Positions 16,319-25,388 of a stretch of 64,000 bases of DNA are shown piece after piece. Both the position numbers and the translations under genes were made by a program. The stretch is from Ignavibacteriales bacterium (GTDB lineage: Bacteria > Bacteroidota > Ignavibacteria > Ignavibacteriales > Ignavibacteriaceae): assembly GCA_016707585.1 (NCBI GenBank), contig JADJHL010000008.1, positions 1 to 64,000 of the forward strand. Reading direction: 5' to 3'. Numbering within the stretch: position 1 is the stretch's first letter; each line of letters begins with the position of its first letter. The notes below the pieces were generated by a model. The model saw only the letters and a program-made list of their open reading frames with translations. It ran no database searches and was not told the origin of the DNA.

Positions 16319-16754
16319 TTTGATTTATTTTACTTCTTGCAATGAACAATGTCACAGCCAGTGACTTCGCATCCATCAATCCACCAAGTTCATTTTGGAT
16401 TTTAACTGCGTCTCTGCAAGATGTCAGCATTAACTCATAGAAATTATCGTTGCTGTTTTTGATTATATCATTTACAGGACTTTTCTTTTCTACTTTGTAA
16501 GATGTGACGATCTTGGTCCCTTTCTGTTCTGCAAGCTTGGTGATCTCAAATCTCTCACCTTTACGAAGTGATTTGATTTGTTCATTCACTTCTGCAGGTG
16601 CAAAGAATGAATATTCCTGATCAGTTCCATTCTTAACTGCATACAAGTAGTACTCACCAAATCTTGATTGTCCTACCATAGGCTCATCAAACAACAACTC
16701 TAAGCTCATTGTTTTGTTGAGTTCCAGTTCCAGTTTCTTCCGCTCTGCCATCAT
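16308..16754 (-). CDS. Hypothetical protein following Gam
   Basis: 148 residues with no signal peptide. The N-terminal part is beta-like (MSLELLFDEPMVGQSRFGEY) and continues EYSFFAPAEVNEQIKSLRKG, then FEITKLAEQKGTKIVTSYKV. This recalls single-strand-binding-type beta barrels in phage recombination modules. A helical C-terminus follows. The fold assignment is a guess. A good GGAG site precedes ATG 16754, so the unusually long 68-base overlap with the Gam-like gene seems real, unless the Gam frame runs past a lost stop. Confidence 0.55.
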   Translation of the reverse strand: MMAERKKLELELNKTMSLELLFDEPMVGQSRFGEYYLYAVKNGTDQEYSFFAPAEVNEQIKSLRKGERFEITKLAEQKGTKIVTSYKVEKKSPVNDIIKNSNDNFYELMLTSCRDAVKIQNELGGLMDAKSLAVTLFIARSKINQNGY

Positions 16755-17244
16755 TTACTCCATTTAATTTGTAACTAAATTCTTCTTTACCCTCAATCAC
16801 TTTTATTCCCGGGGGAACAGGTTTTGATTTTATGTAATTCTTGATTTTATTCATATCAGGTTTATAGCTTTCAGGAACAACAGTAAGCATCTCCGGCTTT
16901 GCTTTCTTTAAGAACAGATCAATATTTTCTATGTCAACTTTATCCGGTTTCTTATGCATCTTAAGTGTTCCATTAGGAAGCGAGATTGTTTTTTCTTTCT
17001 TTTCTCTAATGAAAGCTTCAAGCTTTATCTCCAACCATCGAATCTTTTCCTGCAACTGGGCGTTCTTATGAAGAACAAAACTGTTAATCATAGAACATTC
17101 TTTCTCCGATTGTGAGAAGTTGTATTCAATCTGCTTTGTAAGCTGTTTTATCTGAAGCAGGAGCAGATCAAAGTAAGCTTCAGTTTGCTCTTCTTCTTTT
17201 ATCTCGGCTTCCTGAAGCAGCTCATCTAAAAAGTTTACTTCCAA
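16687..17244 (-). CDS. gam: Host-nuclease inhibitor Gam-like protein
   Basis: 185 residues. The first 95 form long coiled-coil helices rich in Gln, Glu and Lys (QIKQLTKQIEYNF). Then comes the hallmark of Mu Gam-type proteins: SLPNGTLKMHKKPDKVDIEN (about 93-112, the strand-turn-strand with K-x-x-P-x-V/I), followed by LLTVVPESYKPDMNKIKNYI-like residues. Gam proteins bind double-stranded DNA ends, protect them from exonucleases and resemble Ku. This marks the surrounding minus-strand run as part of a phage-derived or integrative element. The C-terminal 20 residues are Gly/Thr/Gln-rich and may be non-native read-through. Confidence 0.82.
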   Translation of the reverse strand: MEVNFLDELLQEAEIKEEEQTEAYFDLLLLQIKQLTKQIEYNFSQSEKECSMINSFVLHKNAQLQEKIRWLEIKLEAFIREKKEKTISLPNGTLKMHKKPDKVDIENIDLFLKKAKPEMLTVVPESYKPDMNKIKNYIKSKPVPPGIKVIEGKEEFSYKLNGVNDGRAEETGTGTQQNNELRVVV

Positions 17245-17307
17245 AATCTGCCTCCCTTTTTTAATATTATCACGATTATAATTTCAAGAGCAATCTTACC
17301 TGCCGTA

Positions 17308-17421
17308 CTAGCTATTTCTTTTAACAACCGTTTTCTGTTTGCGCGCATTCTTTACCTTCACTTTCTTTTCATCGCTGAGTTCTTCTTTAAGTATTTCAAC
17401 TATAGCTTCTGTAAGCTTCAT
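17308..17421 (-). CDS. Very small Lys-rich protein
   Basis: A 37-codon frame from ATG 17421 to TAG 17308 gives an acidic-amphipathic helix (TEAIVEILKEELSDEK) followed by a strongly basic tail (KVKVKNARKQKTVVKRNS). Its start lies within the last codons of the preceding gene. No clear ribosome binding site is seen, so translation would be coupled. The composition suggests DNA or RNA binding. It could also be spurious; the protein-like composition and its place in the operon are the only support. Confidence 0.35.
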   Translation of the reverse strand: MKLTEAIVEILKEELSDEKKVKVKNARKQKTVVKRNS

Positions 17422-17587
17422 TCCGATTCGAATCAATTTCTTGCTTTCCATATTTTCTATTCCTTTCTAAGTATTGTGTAACAGCTTCATTAACTAATTT
17501 TGTCATTGGTATCTTTCTTTCATTTGAATGCTTAAGCAGGTAAAGTTCTCTTACTAGCGCAGGTTTTATCTTTGGGCTATATGACAT
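17396..17587 (-). CDS. Ribbon-helix-helix-like small protein
   Basis: About 63 residues from ATG 17587, chosen over 17602 because GAGGAGGATC precedes it at proper distance. It reads SPKIKPALVRELYLLKHSNE, then KIPMTKLVNEAVTQYLERN: a basic strand followed by two helices with the T-x-L-V-x-x-A-x-x-x-Y/F-L pattern of Arc/MetJ/CopG-type DNA-binding proteins. It probably acts as a dimeric repressor or plasmid/phage control protein. It overlaps the upstream gene by 11 bases. Confidence 0.6.
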   Translation of the reverse strand: MSYSPKIKPALVRELYLLKHSNERKIPMTKLVNEAVTQYLERNRKYGKQEIDSNRNEAYRSYS

Positions 17588-17885
17588 ACAGATCCTCCTC
17601 ATTTATTCCCATTCCACACACCTCACATTTATTAAATAGCTTTCCATCATAGTAAGTTGTCTGAGAAAAACACCACGGACATTCAATTATCATCTCTTCA
17701 AAATCAGATGTCACTGGATAATTAAATCTTCTTTCAAACCATTTACTTTTTGATGGATAGTATTTCTGATAACTTTCAACTCCTTCACTGTTTATAAATA
17801 ATGCATAGTTGTTATGCATTTCATAGAAGTGAAAATCTTTTTCTCCAAGGTTAAATCCACGCACAGTTGTTTTCTCTATATTCAA
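17577..17885 (-). CDS. Hypothetical protein with C-terminal zinc ribbon
   Basis: 102 residues. The N-terminal 65 are aromatic-rich (FHFYEMHNNYALFINSEG, YYPSKSKWFERRF). The C-terminal part has two Cys pairs, CPWC and CEVCG, 15-20 residues apart, the pattern of a zinc ribbon. The ATGA overlap (4 bases) with the upstream amidotransferase gene indicates cotranscription. Function is unknown; a partner or substrate-binding subunit of the amidotransferase/amidoligase pair is possible. Confidence 0.55.
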   Translation of the reverse strand: MNIEKTTVRGFNLGEKDFHFYEMHNNYALFINSEGVESYQKYYPSKSKWFERRFNYPVTSDFEEMIIECPWCFSQTTYYDGKLFNKCEVCGMGINEEDLYVI

Positions 17886-18477
17886 GCTTCCTGCATTATT
17901 TCACGTTCACTGCAGAAGTAGAAAATATCATCCTTTGAATCGTAATACAGATCAATTGGATTATCCTTCTTAATCAGAACTAATCTTTCAGGTTGATATT
18001 TATCAATTACAGCAACTGCAAAACTTCCTTCTACGCGGTCAAATAATCTTTTTATTTTATCTCCTTTCATTTTCATTGATAGAAGATGAAGTATTGATTC
18101 ACTATCTACTTCTGCATCCCTCTGTTTCTTCCCGAATATTTCTTTGTCGTTGTAAATTATTCCATTATGAACAATTGCAATTCCATTCTTTGAGAACAGT
18201 GGATGATTGTTTGCATTATTCTTTTCTGATCCTTGAGTTTTCATTCTTGTATGAAGAATCATTGAAGAGGGAAGTGTAAGTTCTTTCCACTCATTTGTTT
18301 TTACAAACTCAGATGATTTCATTGCATCTTTATGAACTATGAGATTGTTATCTCTTATAAAAGCAAATCCCGAAGCGTCTCTTCCACGGGATTCTAAAAA
18401 GTGAAAACATATTTGTTATTTTTTCTTTTATTGGGCAGAGTATTCCCAAAGGAATAATAACCCATTATTCCACACAT
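17882..18477 (-). pseudogene. Class II glutamine amidotransferase, two frameshifts
   Basis: The gene starts at ATG 18477 (MCGIMGYYSFGN: Cys2 is the N-terminal nucleophile of Ntn-type glutaminases) behind AAGGAGTAAAAT. Removing one A from the AAAA run (about 18430) and one T from the TTTTT run (about 18404) joins KEKITNMFSLLESRGRDASG to the long frame LIVHKDAMKSSEF..., which has SMILHTRMKTQGSEKNNANN, HPLFSKNGIAIVHNGIIYND, DSESILHLL and the domain end GSFAVAVID. It releases ammonia from glutamine for a partner, here most likely the amidoligase encoded upstream in the same operon. The longest intact frame is 17882-18322. The two homopolymer indels look like sequence errors, but loss of function cannot be excluded. 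Confidence 0.8.
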
Positions 18478-18500
18478 TTTATTTTACTCCTTGTTAATTA

Positions 18501-19100
18501 TTAGGCGGGAACCAGTTCTCTTACTGTGGTAATCTGTTTAATCAGTTCAATGATTTCTTTCTGATTATTCTTACGGAGTGTTAATGATATTCCAAGTCTA
18601 TTACATCCGGGACTGGATACAACAATTGCTTTTATATCATTAAGCTGAACGAAGCTTTGAACTTTATCAAACAGATCAGCACTTACACTGATTTGATATT
18701 CATCTCTGTCTGTAAGACCAAATAGATAAATTGGATTATCAACTAATCCAACTTTGTCTTTGATTGTTCTGAGCAGAATATCCTTATCGTTTATGAACAA
18801 AGGTCTTCTTGTTTCAATCTTACCTTGCAGCCAGCTTCTTGAAAGTTTTACAACAAGTTCTCTGTCACTATCAGTTACATCAGGATTATCAGGTGCATCA
18901 TCATCAAAGTTGTCTTCATAACATTCAGAACAATAAGGGTCACCTTCATCGTTGTAGTGAGCAGATTCCCGATAGATAACTCCATCACACCTGCAGCAAT
19001 AGTTGAACATATTATCGAAGCAATCTTCACAATAAGGTTCCTCCATAGCCCATCTCACCTGATCATCTCTAAGTTCTTCTTCACAATTATGACAGTGCAT
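18501..19100 (-). CDS. LIM-like double zinc-finger protein
   Basis: 199 residues. The N-terminus is Cys-rich: CHNC, YCEDCF, YCCRCDG and YCSECYEDNF over the first 65 residues, giving two adjacent LIM/treble-clef-like zinc sites, and a very acidic linker follows. The C-terminal 120 residues form an alpha/beta domain (ELVVKLSRSWLQGK, KAIVVSSPGCNRLGISLTLR) with no recognised family. It lies between the amidoligase and the amidotransferase (1-base TGATG overlap with the former), so it is probably an adaptor or target-recognition protein for them. The role is inferred. Confidence 0.6.
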   Translation of the reverse strand: MHCHNCEEELRDDQVRWAMEEPYCEDCFDNMFNYCCRCDGVIYRESAHYNDEGDPYCSECYEDNFDDDAPDNPDVTDSDRELVVKLSRSWLQGKIETRRPLFINDKDILLRTIKDKVGLVDNPIYLFGLTDRDEYQISVSADLFDKVQSFVQLNDIKAIVVSSPGCNRLGISLTLRKNNQKEIIELIKQITTVRELVPA

Positions 19101-19806
19101 CAGGCAGCCCTCCTTAATCCCCAGTTAGGAAGTATATCCTGAGACCAGTTTAATCTTTTTCCAAGAAGAGTATCAAGTTCTTTAAGTCCTTCTCTGCAAT
19201 CATCTGGAATAGTATGAAGTGAATGTTTTAGTGATTTTAGAAATGTGCAGGAATGCTGTCTGTTCTTAAGTTCATTGAAATCAACTTTATCTTCAAGAAC
19301 TCCAACAACAGTTAACTTTGCAAGTGTGAAATGAACCAATGTAACAGAAGGCGAAAGAAGAAATGAGCCGGGTGTTCTATATTCAAAACCGTAACTCTTT
19401 CTACGGTAAGCTCCTTTCTTACCATAACCAGAACGTTCTCTTTTTTGTCTCTGCATTTTATCATCAATGCAGTTACTCAGTGAACCTAAAACAATATCCA
19501 ATCCATCAATAACTTCAGGAATGGATCAATTGAAAAATGTGTGTGGCCACCTATTGAATAATCATTAACATAGTGACCTGATATAAACTCAAGATCAAGT
19601 GCTTTATCGTGACCGTAATCTAGTATCTGGTAGATCTTTGATGTTAGATCGATAGGGGATTCAGAAAAACCTGGACGGATCTCGGCTGTACTTTCACAGC
19701 CATCTAGACCGAATGAAGAATTAGATTTGAAAAAATTATGTGCCGGAACAAACTGACCTTGTCTGTGGCAGATCAACTCAGGATCTGCACCAATCGTAAA
19801 AGACAT
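19100..19806 (-). pseudogene. Phage-type COOH-NH2 ligase (amidoligase), one frameshift
   Basis: Two overlapping frames, 19806-19486 and 19501-19100, make one gene after a single-base shift near 19510. The first half has MSFTIGADPELICHRQGQF, FGLDGCESTAEIRPG, and ends YSIGGHTHFSIDP. The second has DIVLGSLSNCIDDKM, KKGAYRRKSYGFEYRTPGS and FLLSPSVTLV. These are the metal- and ATP-binding signatures (E-x-R-P, G-G-x-H-x-H, E-Y-R-x-P/L) of the glutamine-synthetase-fold COOH-NH2 ligase type 2 family seen in phages and mobile elements. It should join an amine or amino acid to a carboxylate in an ATP-dependent way; the substrate is unknown. It is the first gene of the minus-strand operon. Confidence 0.75.
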
Positions 19807-20015
19807 AGTAACACTCCTAATTAGTTGTTAGTATGTCTTTCTTATTCCAAAATCTATTAGAAAATGTTAGACTATAATAATTGATTTAATTATTTTTGTT
19901 TGAGACTGATTGTAAAACTAAGTCACGAATAACAACACTTCGAAGAAATTCCATTCAAAATCTGAGTTGGTGGGAAAATTTTAATAATTTTATTTTACAG
20001 CTTTAAGGCAATGAA

Positions 20016-20608
20016 ATGAAGATTATAATTTCAGGTTTACCCCCTAAAGACTTTGTCTCAGAAATTTCTTCACACTTAAATATTAAAGAAGATCCAACTG
20101 TCCTTTATCTTAGGTCAACAGACCCACCCTCGGTAATTCAAATTGTTGCAAGTGTTATTGAATGGCTTGATCTATATAAAGTAGTTAGCATTGTATTTAT
20201 CAGTACAATAACGAAAGAGGCAGCAAAAGAATTATATCAGAATAAATCCAAAATACTTAAGGCGCTTGGTCAAGCTACGGCAAAACCTCTCAAGGCTTTT
20301 GTTGATTTAATTTTAAATAAAGAAAAATTGATAAAGAAAAGATTCATCTCATTGTGTCTTTGAAGATTCCAGATGAGTACACAGGTACAAATTTGCACTT
20401 ACAGATTTCATCCGAGGAGGAACTTGCCTGGCAATTTGCAAATTTTATAATTCGACTTGAGAAAATTGAAATTGAATTAAATAATCTTATTAGTAGTGAG
20501 AAACCACCACTGTTCCCAGTAAGCTTACTAAGCCAAGAGGATGGATCAATTATAGTAAAGTATATGGATAAGATGGATCTTGAAATTCACGAAATTACAA
20601 TAGAATAG
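20016..20608 (+). pseudogene. Hypothetical protein, first gene of the defence-like island, frameshifted
   Basis: Two frames, 20016-20363 (115 residues) and 20354-20608 (84 residues), become one protein of about 197 residues if one A is added to the run near 20325: KEKIDKEKIHLIVSLKIPDE then reads through. The N-terminal part is alpha/beta (MKIIISGLPPKD, DPTVLYLRSTDPPS), followed by a helical middle (IVASVIEWL) and a beta-rich end (DGSIIVKYMDKMDLEIHEIT). The layout loosely recalls the small constant components found next to conflict effectors, but no family is assigned. Spacing of 17 bases to the methyltransferase gene implies one operon. Confidence 0.5.
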
Positions 20609-20624
20609 AGTCAGGAGAAATTTT

Positions 20625-23348
20625 TTGGCATTAACCTGGAACGAAATAAGAGCAAAGGCTATAAGTTTTTCACACGATTGGATAGAAGCGCATAGCGAAC
20701 GAGGCGAAGCACAAACCTTTTGGAATGAATTCTTCGAAGTGTTTGGTGTTAATCGAAGAAGAGTTGCAGCATTTGAGCAAAGAACAAAATCTGAAGGACG
20801 AGATGCAGGTTTTATTGATCTCCTTTGGAAAGGAACGCTGCTTATTGAACACAAATCAAGAGGCGGCAATTTAGTAAAAGCTTATAATCAAGCACGTGAG
20901 TATTTTCCTGGCTTGGCAGATAATGAATTGCCAAAATTTATTCTTGTATGTGATTTTGAAAAATTCAAACTCTATGATTTAGATACTGGAGTGCAGATAG
21001 ATTTTTTACTAAAGGACTTACACAAAAATATTCAGCACTTTGATTTTATAGCTGGCTATAGAAGAAGAGAATTTAGAGATGAAGATCCTGCTAACATTAA
21101 AGCCGCTGAGTTAATGGGTGAACTCCACGATAAATTATATGAGATAGGATTTAGAGGACATAATCTTGAGCTATTTTTAATAAGAATATTGTTTTGCCTT
21201 TTCGCTGATGATACTGGAATATTTGAGAAGAGTCTTTTTTCTGATTACATTTTCCAAAAAACCAGAGCTGATGGAAGTGATCTTGGCCCTCAATTAAATC
21301 ACTTATTTCAAATTCTTAATACCCCAATAGATAATCGATTGTCAAATCTAGATGAGCAACTTCAGTTATTCCCATATGTTAATGGATTGCTTTTTTCAGA
21401 GGTAATTCCTGTAACCTCTTTCGATAGTTCTATGAGAGAGCAACTTCTTAGATGTTGTAATTTTAATTGGAGTAATATTTCCCCTGCGATTTTTGGTTCG
21501 TTATTTCAGTCTGTAATGAATTCTGAGTTAAGAAGAAATTTAGGCGCGCACTATACAGCCGAAAAAAACATATTGAAGGTAATTAAGAGTTTATTTTTGG
21601 ATGATTTATTTATTCAGTTTAACTCAATACGAAGAGATAGAAGGAGGTTAGGCGAATTTCACCAAAAGATAGCACGATTAAAATTCTTAGATCCTGCTTG
21701 TGGCTGTGGAAATTTTCTAGTTATTGCTTACAGAGAATTAAGACTACTTGAGTTAGAAATACTAAAAGCCCAATTTCCCAATGAGGATAAAATAACAGAT
21801 TTAAGATTATATGCATTACTTGACGTAGATTCAATGTACGGAATAGAAGTGGAAGAGTTTCCCGCGATGATTGCACAAGTAGCAATGTGGTTAGTTGATC
21901 ATCAAATGAATATTATTATTTCAGAAGAGTTTGGAAAACCACTAATTAGACTTCCACTAACTAAGGCTGCTAAGATTGAAAATGTAAATGCATTAGAAAT
22001 TGATTGGAATGATGTAATTAACAAAGCAGAAGTATATTGCATCCTTGGCAATCCTCCTTTTGTAGGTAAGCAACATAGATCCGCGTCACAGAATTCAGAT
22101 ATGAATAGAGTATTTGTTAATGTGAATGGTTATGGAGTACTTGATTATGTTACTTGTTGGTATATCAAAGCTGCGCAATTCATTCAAGGGACAAGCATCC
22201 AGGTCGGTTTCGTTTCGACTAATTCAATTACACAGGGCGAACAAGTTGGTGTTTTATGGAACATTCTATTTAATGATTATAACATCACAGTCAATTTTGC
22301 ACATAGAACTTTTCGGTGGAGCAGCGAAGCATCAGGGGCAGCACACGTACACGTTGTTATAATCGGATTTGGCAATCAAAACTTGCCCAACAAAAAGCTA
22401 TTTGAATATGAGCGAGTTGAGCTTGAGCCGCACGAGACTATTGTAACCAATATCAACCCCTATTTAATAGCCGGTAGAAACATACTTCTAAAAAACCGAA
22501 GAACACCGCTGTGTAACGTATCGGAAATTAAATTTGGCAATATGCCTAATGATGACAGTAATCTACTTTTAACTAATGAAGAAAAAGAGCAACTCATATC
22601 TATTGAACCAAATGCGGAACAATTTATAAGACCACTTAATAGCGCAAAAGAATTTCTCAATGGTATAAAAAAATGGTGTATTTGGCTAAAAGACGTATCG
22701 CCGAATGAGTGGAGGAATATTAGACCAATTAGAGAAAGAGTTGAACAAGTTAGAGAGTATAGAAATCAAAGTAGTAGAGCTGCTACAATAGAATTAGCAT
22801 CTACCCCACATTGTTTTGGTGAGATTCGGCAACCAAATTCTAGTTACATACTAATTCCCAGGCATTCATCAGAGAATAGAAATTATATTCCTATGGGATT
22901 TTTTAGCGAAGAATATATTGTTCACGATTCTTGTCTGTTTATTGCAAACGCTTCATTGTATGAATTTGGAATTGTTATGTCTCAAATGCATATGGCTTGG
23001 GTAAAACACGTTTGTGGTCGAATTAAAAGTGATTATAGATATTCAAATAATTTAGTTTATAATAATTTCCCCTGGCCTCAAGATCCAACACAAGCCAAAC
23101 TTGATAATGTGACAGAAGCAGCACAAAATGTTTTGGACGTTAGATTACAACATCCAGATAGCACGCTAGCAGATTTGTATGACCCAATAGCAATGCCGAC
23201 GAACCTAGTTCAAGCTCATAGAAATCTGGATAGAGCTGTTGATAGATGTTATCGAAACCAAGTCTTCACAAATGATAGGAACAGAATGGAGTTCTTAATT
23301 GAATTGTATGATAGGTATACAAATCCACTAAGAGTTCAGGGGGAATAA
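20625..23348 (+). CDS. MmeI-like (type IIL) DNA methyltransferase-restriction protein
   Basis: 907 residues; TTG start 20625 chosen because AGGAG lies 8 bases upstream. The N-terminal nuclease domain has Asp65 (AGFIDLLWKG) and Glu75-His-Lys77 (LLIEHKSRG), the D-x9-E-x-K spacing of the MmeI family. A helical spacer leads to the methyltransferase: HYTAEKNILKVI (about 309), motif I FLDPACGCGNFL (about 354-365), the acidic GIEVEEFPA and motif IV GNPPFVGKQ (about 475). The target recognition domain follows (RNQSSRAATI, FSEEYIVHDSCL, NNFPWP). It should methylate adenine at a specific site and cut unmethylated DNA. No separate specificity subunit is needed. Confidence 0.88.
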   Translation: MALTWNEIRAKAISFSHDWIEAHSERGEAQTFWNEFFEVFGVNRRRVAAFEQRTKSEGRDAGFIDLLWKGTLLIEHKSRGGNLVKAYNQAREYFPGLADNELPKFILVCDFEKFKLYDLDTGVQIDFLLKDLHKNIQHFDFIAGYRRREFRDEDPANIKAAELMGELHDKLYEIGFRGHNLELFLIRILFCLFADDTGIFEKSLFSDYIFQKTRADGSDLGPQLNHLFQILNTPIDNRLSNLDEQLQLFPYVNGLLFSEVIPVTSFDSSMREQLLRCCNFNWSNISPAIFGSLFQSVMNSELRRNLGAHYTAEKNILKVIKSLFLDDLFIQFNSIRRDRRRLGEFHQKIARLKFLDPACGCGNFLVIAYRELRLLELEILKAQFPNEDKITDLRLYALLDVDSMYGIEVEEFPAMIAQVAMWLVDHQMNIIISEEFGKPLIRLPLTKAAKIENVNALEIDWNDVINKAEVYCILGNPPFVGKQHRSASQNSDMNRVFVNVNGYGVLDYVTCWYIKAAQFIQGTSIQVGFVSTNSITQGEQVGVLWNILFNDYNITVNFAHRTFRWSSEASGAAHVHVVIIGFGNQNLPNKKLFEYERVELEPHETIVTNINPYLIAGRNILLKNRRTPLCNVSEIKFGNMPNDDSNLLLTNEEKEQLISIEPNAEQFIRPLNSAKEFLNGIKKWCIWLKDVSPNEWRNIRPIRERVEQVREYRNQSSRAATIELASTPHCFGEIRQPNSSYILIPRHSSENRNYIPMGFFSEEYIVHDSCLFIANASLYEFGIVMSQMHMAWVKHVCGRIKSDYRYSNNLVYNNFPWPQDPTQAKLDNVTEAAQNVLDVRLQHPDSTLADLYDPIAMPTNLVQAHRNLDRAVDRCYRNQVFTNDRNRMEFLIELYDRYTNPLRVQGE

Positions 23349-23351
23349 AAT

Positions 23352-24707
23352 ATGGCTGAGGAGAAGTACAAGCATACAATTCATTTTAAGAGATCAGATC
23401 TTGAGTATAAGAAATTTGTTATTTGGTCTCCATCCCAAATTGAATGGCGAGATATTATTGAGGATTATATATATATATCAAAGGTAAGAAGTAAAAACAA
23501 GTTAGCAATGTTCAAGTTACAGATTGAACTAATTTCTACATTATTACAATTAAACGATGGACTAAAAACCTACATTAAGCTTGTTGAAGATCCAGAAGAA
23601 AGGAAGAAAGAATTTCCTGATCGAGAGATTGAAGAACGTGATATTGACTATTGGGAAAAGCAAATTTTTAACCATAAAACTCTCATCAATGCAATTAAGG
23701 ACATTGGTGATGGAATCGCGTGGCGTCTATTCGGATTTGATAGAGAGTTGATTTACAACATTTGTATAAACAATGATGATCCTGGACCACTAACTCTGAA
23801 TCAAGGATTTATAACGGAATTATATACTCTGGGTGACTATATGAATGAACCCGAAATCGTTAATATGGTATATCACGGAATAACTAATTTTCTTCTTATC
23901 TCTGATATTACTCTTTTATATCAAAACGAAGAAATAAACTTTATTGAGGTAAAAAGTAAAAAGACAGGACGAGGACAATCTTGGAGGGAGAGAATAGAAA
24001 GACAGAAATTACGGGTAGAAAATATTGTTAAAATTGGAAATGAAGGTGAGGGGTTTGCTGTCGATGTACCTATCAAGTTTATGTATATAGACAAAAAACC
24101 AGAGACTATATTAAATAAACTCGAAACACTTCTTAAGCGTTCTCTAACAAAAGATGCGGTCACTGAGTTATACAACTCTTACCTTGGAATAGGCATAGTC
24201 AATCTTAGTCTGCTTGCTGATGATTTGTGGAAGCAAAAATTTGATAAAGTAAAAAAACAAATTACAAGAGAAGAAAAAGATTTTGTTATGCTCTTTGGAT
24301 CAATAGATTGGGAAATGTTTTCACCCAATAAAGCGCCATTATCAATCCACCCATTCTCACCAGAAATAGTTGCGAATCTTTTATTAGGAAAACAAAAAAT
24401 ATTTTATTTTTTTAATTTGGATCAATTTTACAGAGAGTTTGAGAAGAGAGGATGGAAAGTAATCAAAACTATAGATAAAACAACCGCTGAAAAAAATACA
24501 GAATTTATGTTTCTAATTAAGAAAGAAAAATTGACACTCAGTATACCACCCGCATTATTTAGCAGAGCTATTTATGAGGGTTTATCAGTGGATTCAATTT
24601 TAACGTACGCTGAAGATGTTATTAAAACAGGACAAAAAGATGAAGGGTTTGGACTTTTTATTGATTCACTAAAGAAAAATATTTGTGGGTTTAGAGCAGA
24701 TCAATAA
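23352..24707 (+). CDS. Unrecognised PD-(D/E)XK-like protein in defence operon
   Basis: 451 residues, 4 bases after the methyltransferase gene. The N-terminal 150 are helical and charged. In the middle, NFLLISDITLLY gives Asp185, and INFIEVKSKKTG gives Glu199 and Lys201: the strand-turn-strand D-x(13)-E-V-K pattern of PD-(D/E)XK nucleases. A Glu-bearing helix precedes it (GFITELYTLGDY). The C-terminal 200 residues (VMLFGSIDWEMFSPNKAPLS, LLLGKQKIFYFFNLDQFY) match nothing I recognise. It is probably a nuclease subunit of the same system; specificity or partner role is unknown. Confidence 0.6.
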   Translation: MAEEKYKHTIHFKRSDLEYKKFVIWSPSQIEWRDIIEDYIYISKVRSKNKLAMFKLQIELISTLLQLNDGLKTYIKLVEDPEERKKEFPDREIEERDIDYWEKQIFNHKTLINAIKDIGDGIAWRLFGFDRELIYNICINNDDPGPLTLNQGFITELYTLGDYMNEPEIVNMVYHGITNFLLISDITLLYQNEEINFIEVKSKKTGRGQSWRERIERQKLRVENIVKIGNEGEGFAVDVPIKFMYIDKKPETILNKLETLLKRSLTKDAVTELYNSYLGIGIVNLSLLADDLWKQKFDKVKKQITREEKDFVMLFGSIDWEMFSPNKAPLSIHPFSPEIVANLLLGKQKIFYFFNLDQFYREFEKRGWKVIKTIDKTTAEKNTEFMFLIKKEKLTLSIPPALFSRAIYEGLSVDSILTYAEDVIKTGQKDEGFGLFIDSLKKNICGFRADQ

Positions 24708-24737
24708 ATTAAACAGAATTATTTGGATAGAATTTTA

Positions 24738-25373
24738 ATGACTGAAATTGAAGAATCATTGGAGATATTGAATTCTTTTTTTGGAGACAATCCAACAAAA
24801 AAAATTGGAGAATTAAATAAATCTCTCGCAGCTAGTGATAGGACCCAAATCAATCAATTATTATCAGAAGAAAAAATAGGGCGTAACTTAATACATTCTG
24901 CTTACCTTATAAAAAAAATTTCAGCCCAAATTGACACCAAGCTACATTGTCTTGGCATTATTTATTTGTTAAATAAGTTGTTGGACGAAGACGAGATAAT
25001 CGAATCATTAGCTTTGGGGTCAGATAATCAAAGCGAATTTGATTTAGTCACAAACCATAGAATCGCTGAATTTAAGTTTGGAGAATGGAAGGGTAAAGAC
25101 TCGATGAGACGTAAAAAACTTTTTCAGGATTATTTTAATCTAGCAGAATCTTCTAGTAGTAAAAGAAAAATCTTATATGTCTACGAGCTGGATCCTGTAT
25201 TAAAATTCCTGCAATCCTCTTCCGATTTTTCAAATATTTTAGACAAAGAAGAATCCCTTCGAATTGCTTTTAGAAAGAAGTATGGGAACTCTTTAACTTT
25301 CGTGAAAGAATATTATGCAATTAAAGATAGATTGGTAGAAATTATAGAATTCAAAGAATTATTAAATAACTAA
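24738..25373 (+). CDS. Second unrecognised PD-(D/E)XK-like protein
   Basis: 211 residues from ATG 24738 (a TTG at 24723 is an alternative). Helical N-terminal half, then SEFDLVTNHRIAEFKFGEW: Asp near position 102, Glu and Lys nine and eleven residues later, the core of a PD-(D/E)XK nuclease fold. After it comes the strand KRKILYVYEL. Sixteen bases separate it from each neighbour, so it belongs to the same operon. No close family is recognised. It could be a small nuclease or an inactive partner. Confidence 0.55.
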   Translation: MTEIEESLEILNSFFGDNPTKKIGELNKSLAASDRTQINQLLSEEKIGRNLIHSAYLIKKISAQIDTKLHCLGIIYLLNKLLDEDEIIESLALGSDNQSEFDLVTNHRIAEFKFGEWKGKDSMRRKKLFQDYFNLAESSSSKRKILYVYELDPVLKFLQSSSDFSNILDKEESLRIAFRKKYGNSLTFVKEYYAIKDRLVEIIEFKELLNN

Positions 25374-25388
25374 TTAAGAAGTACTTTT

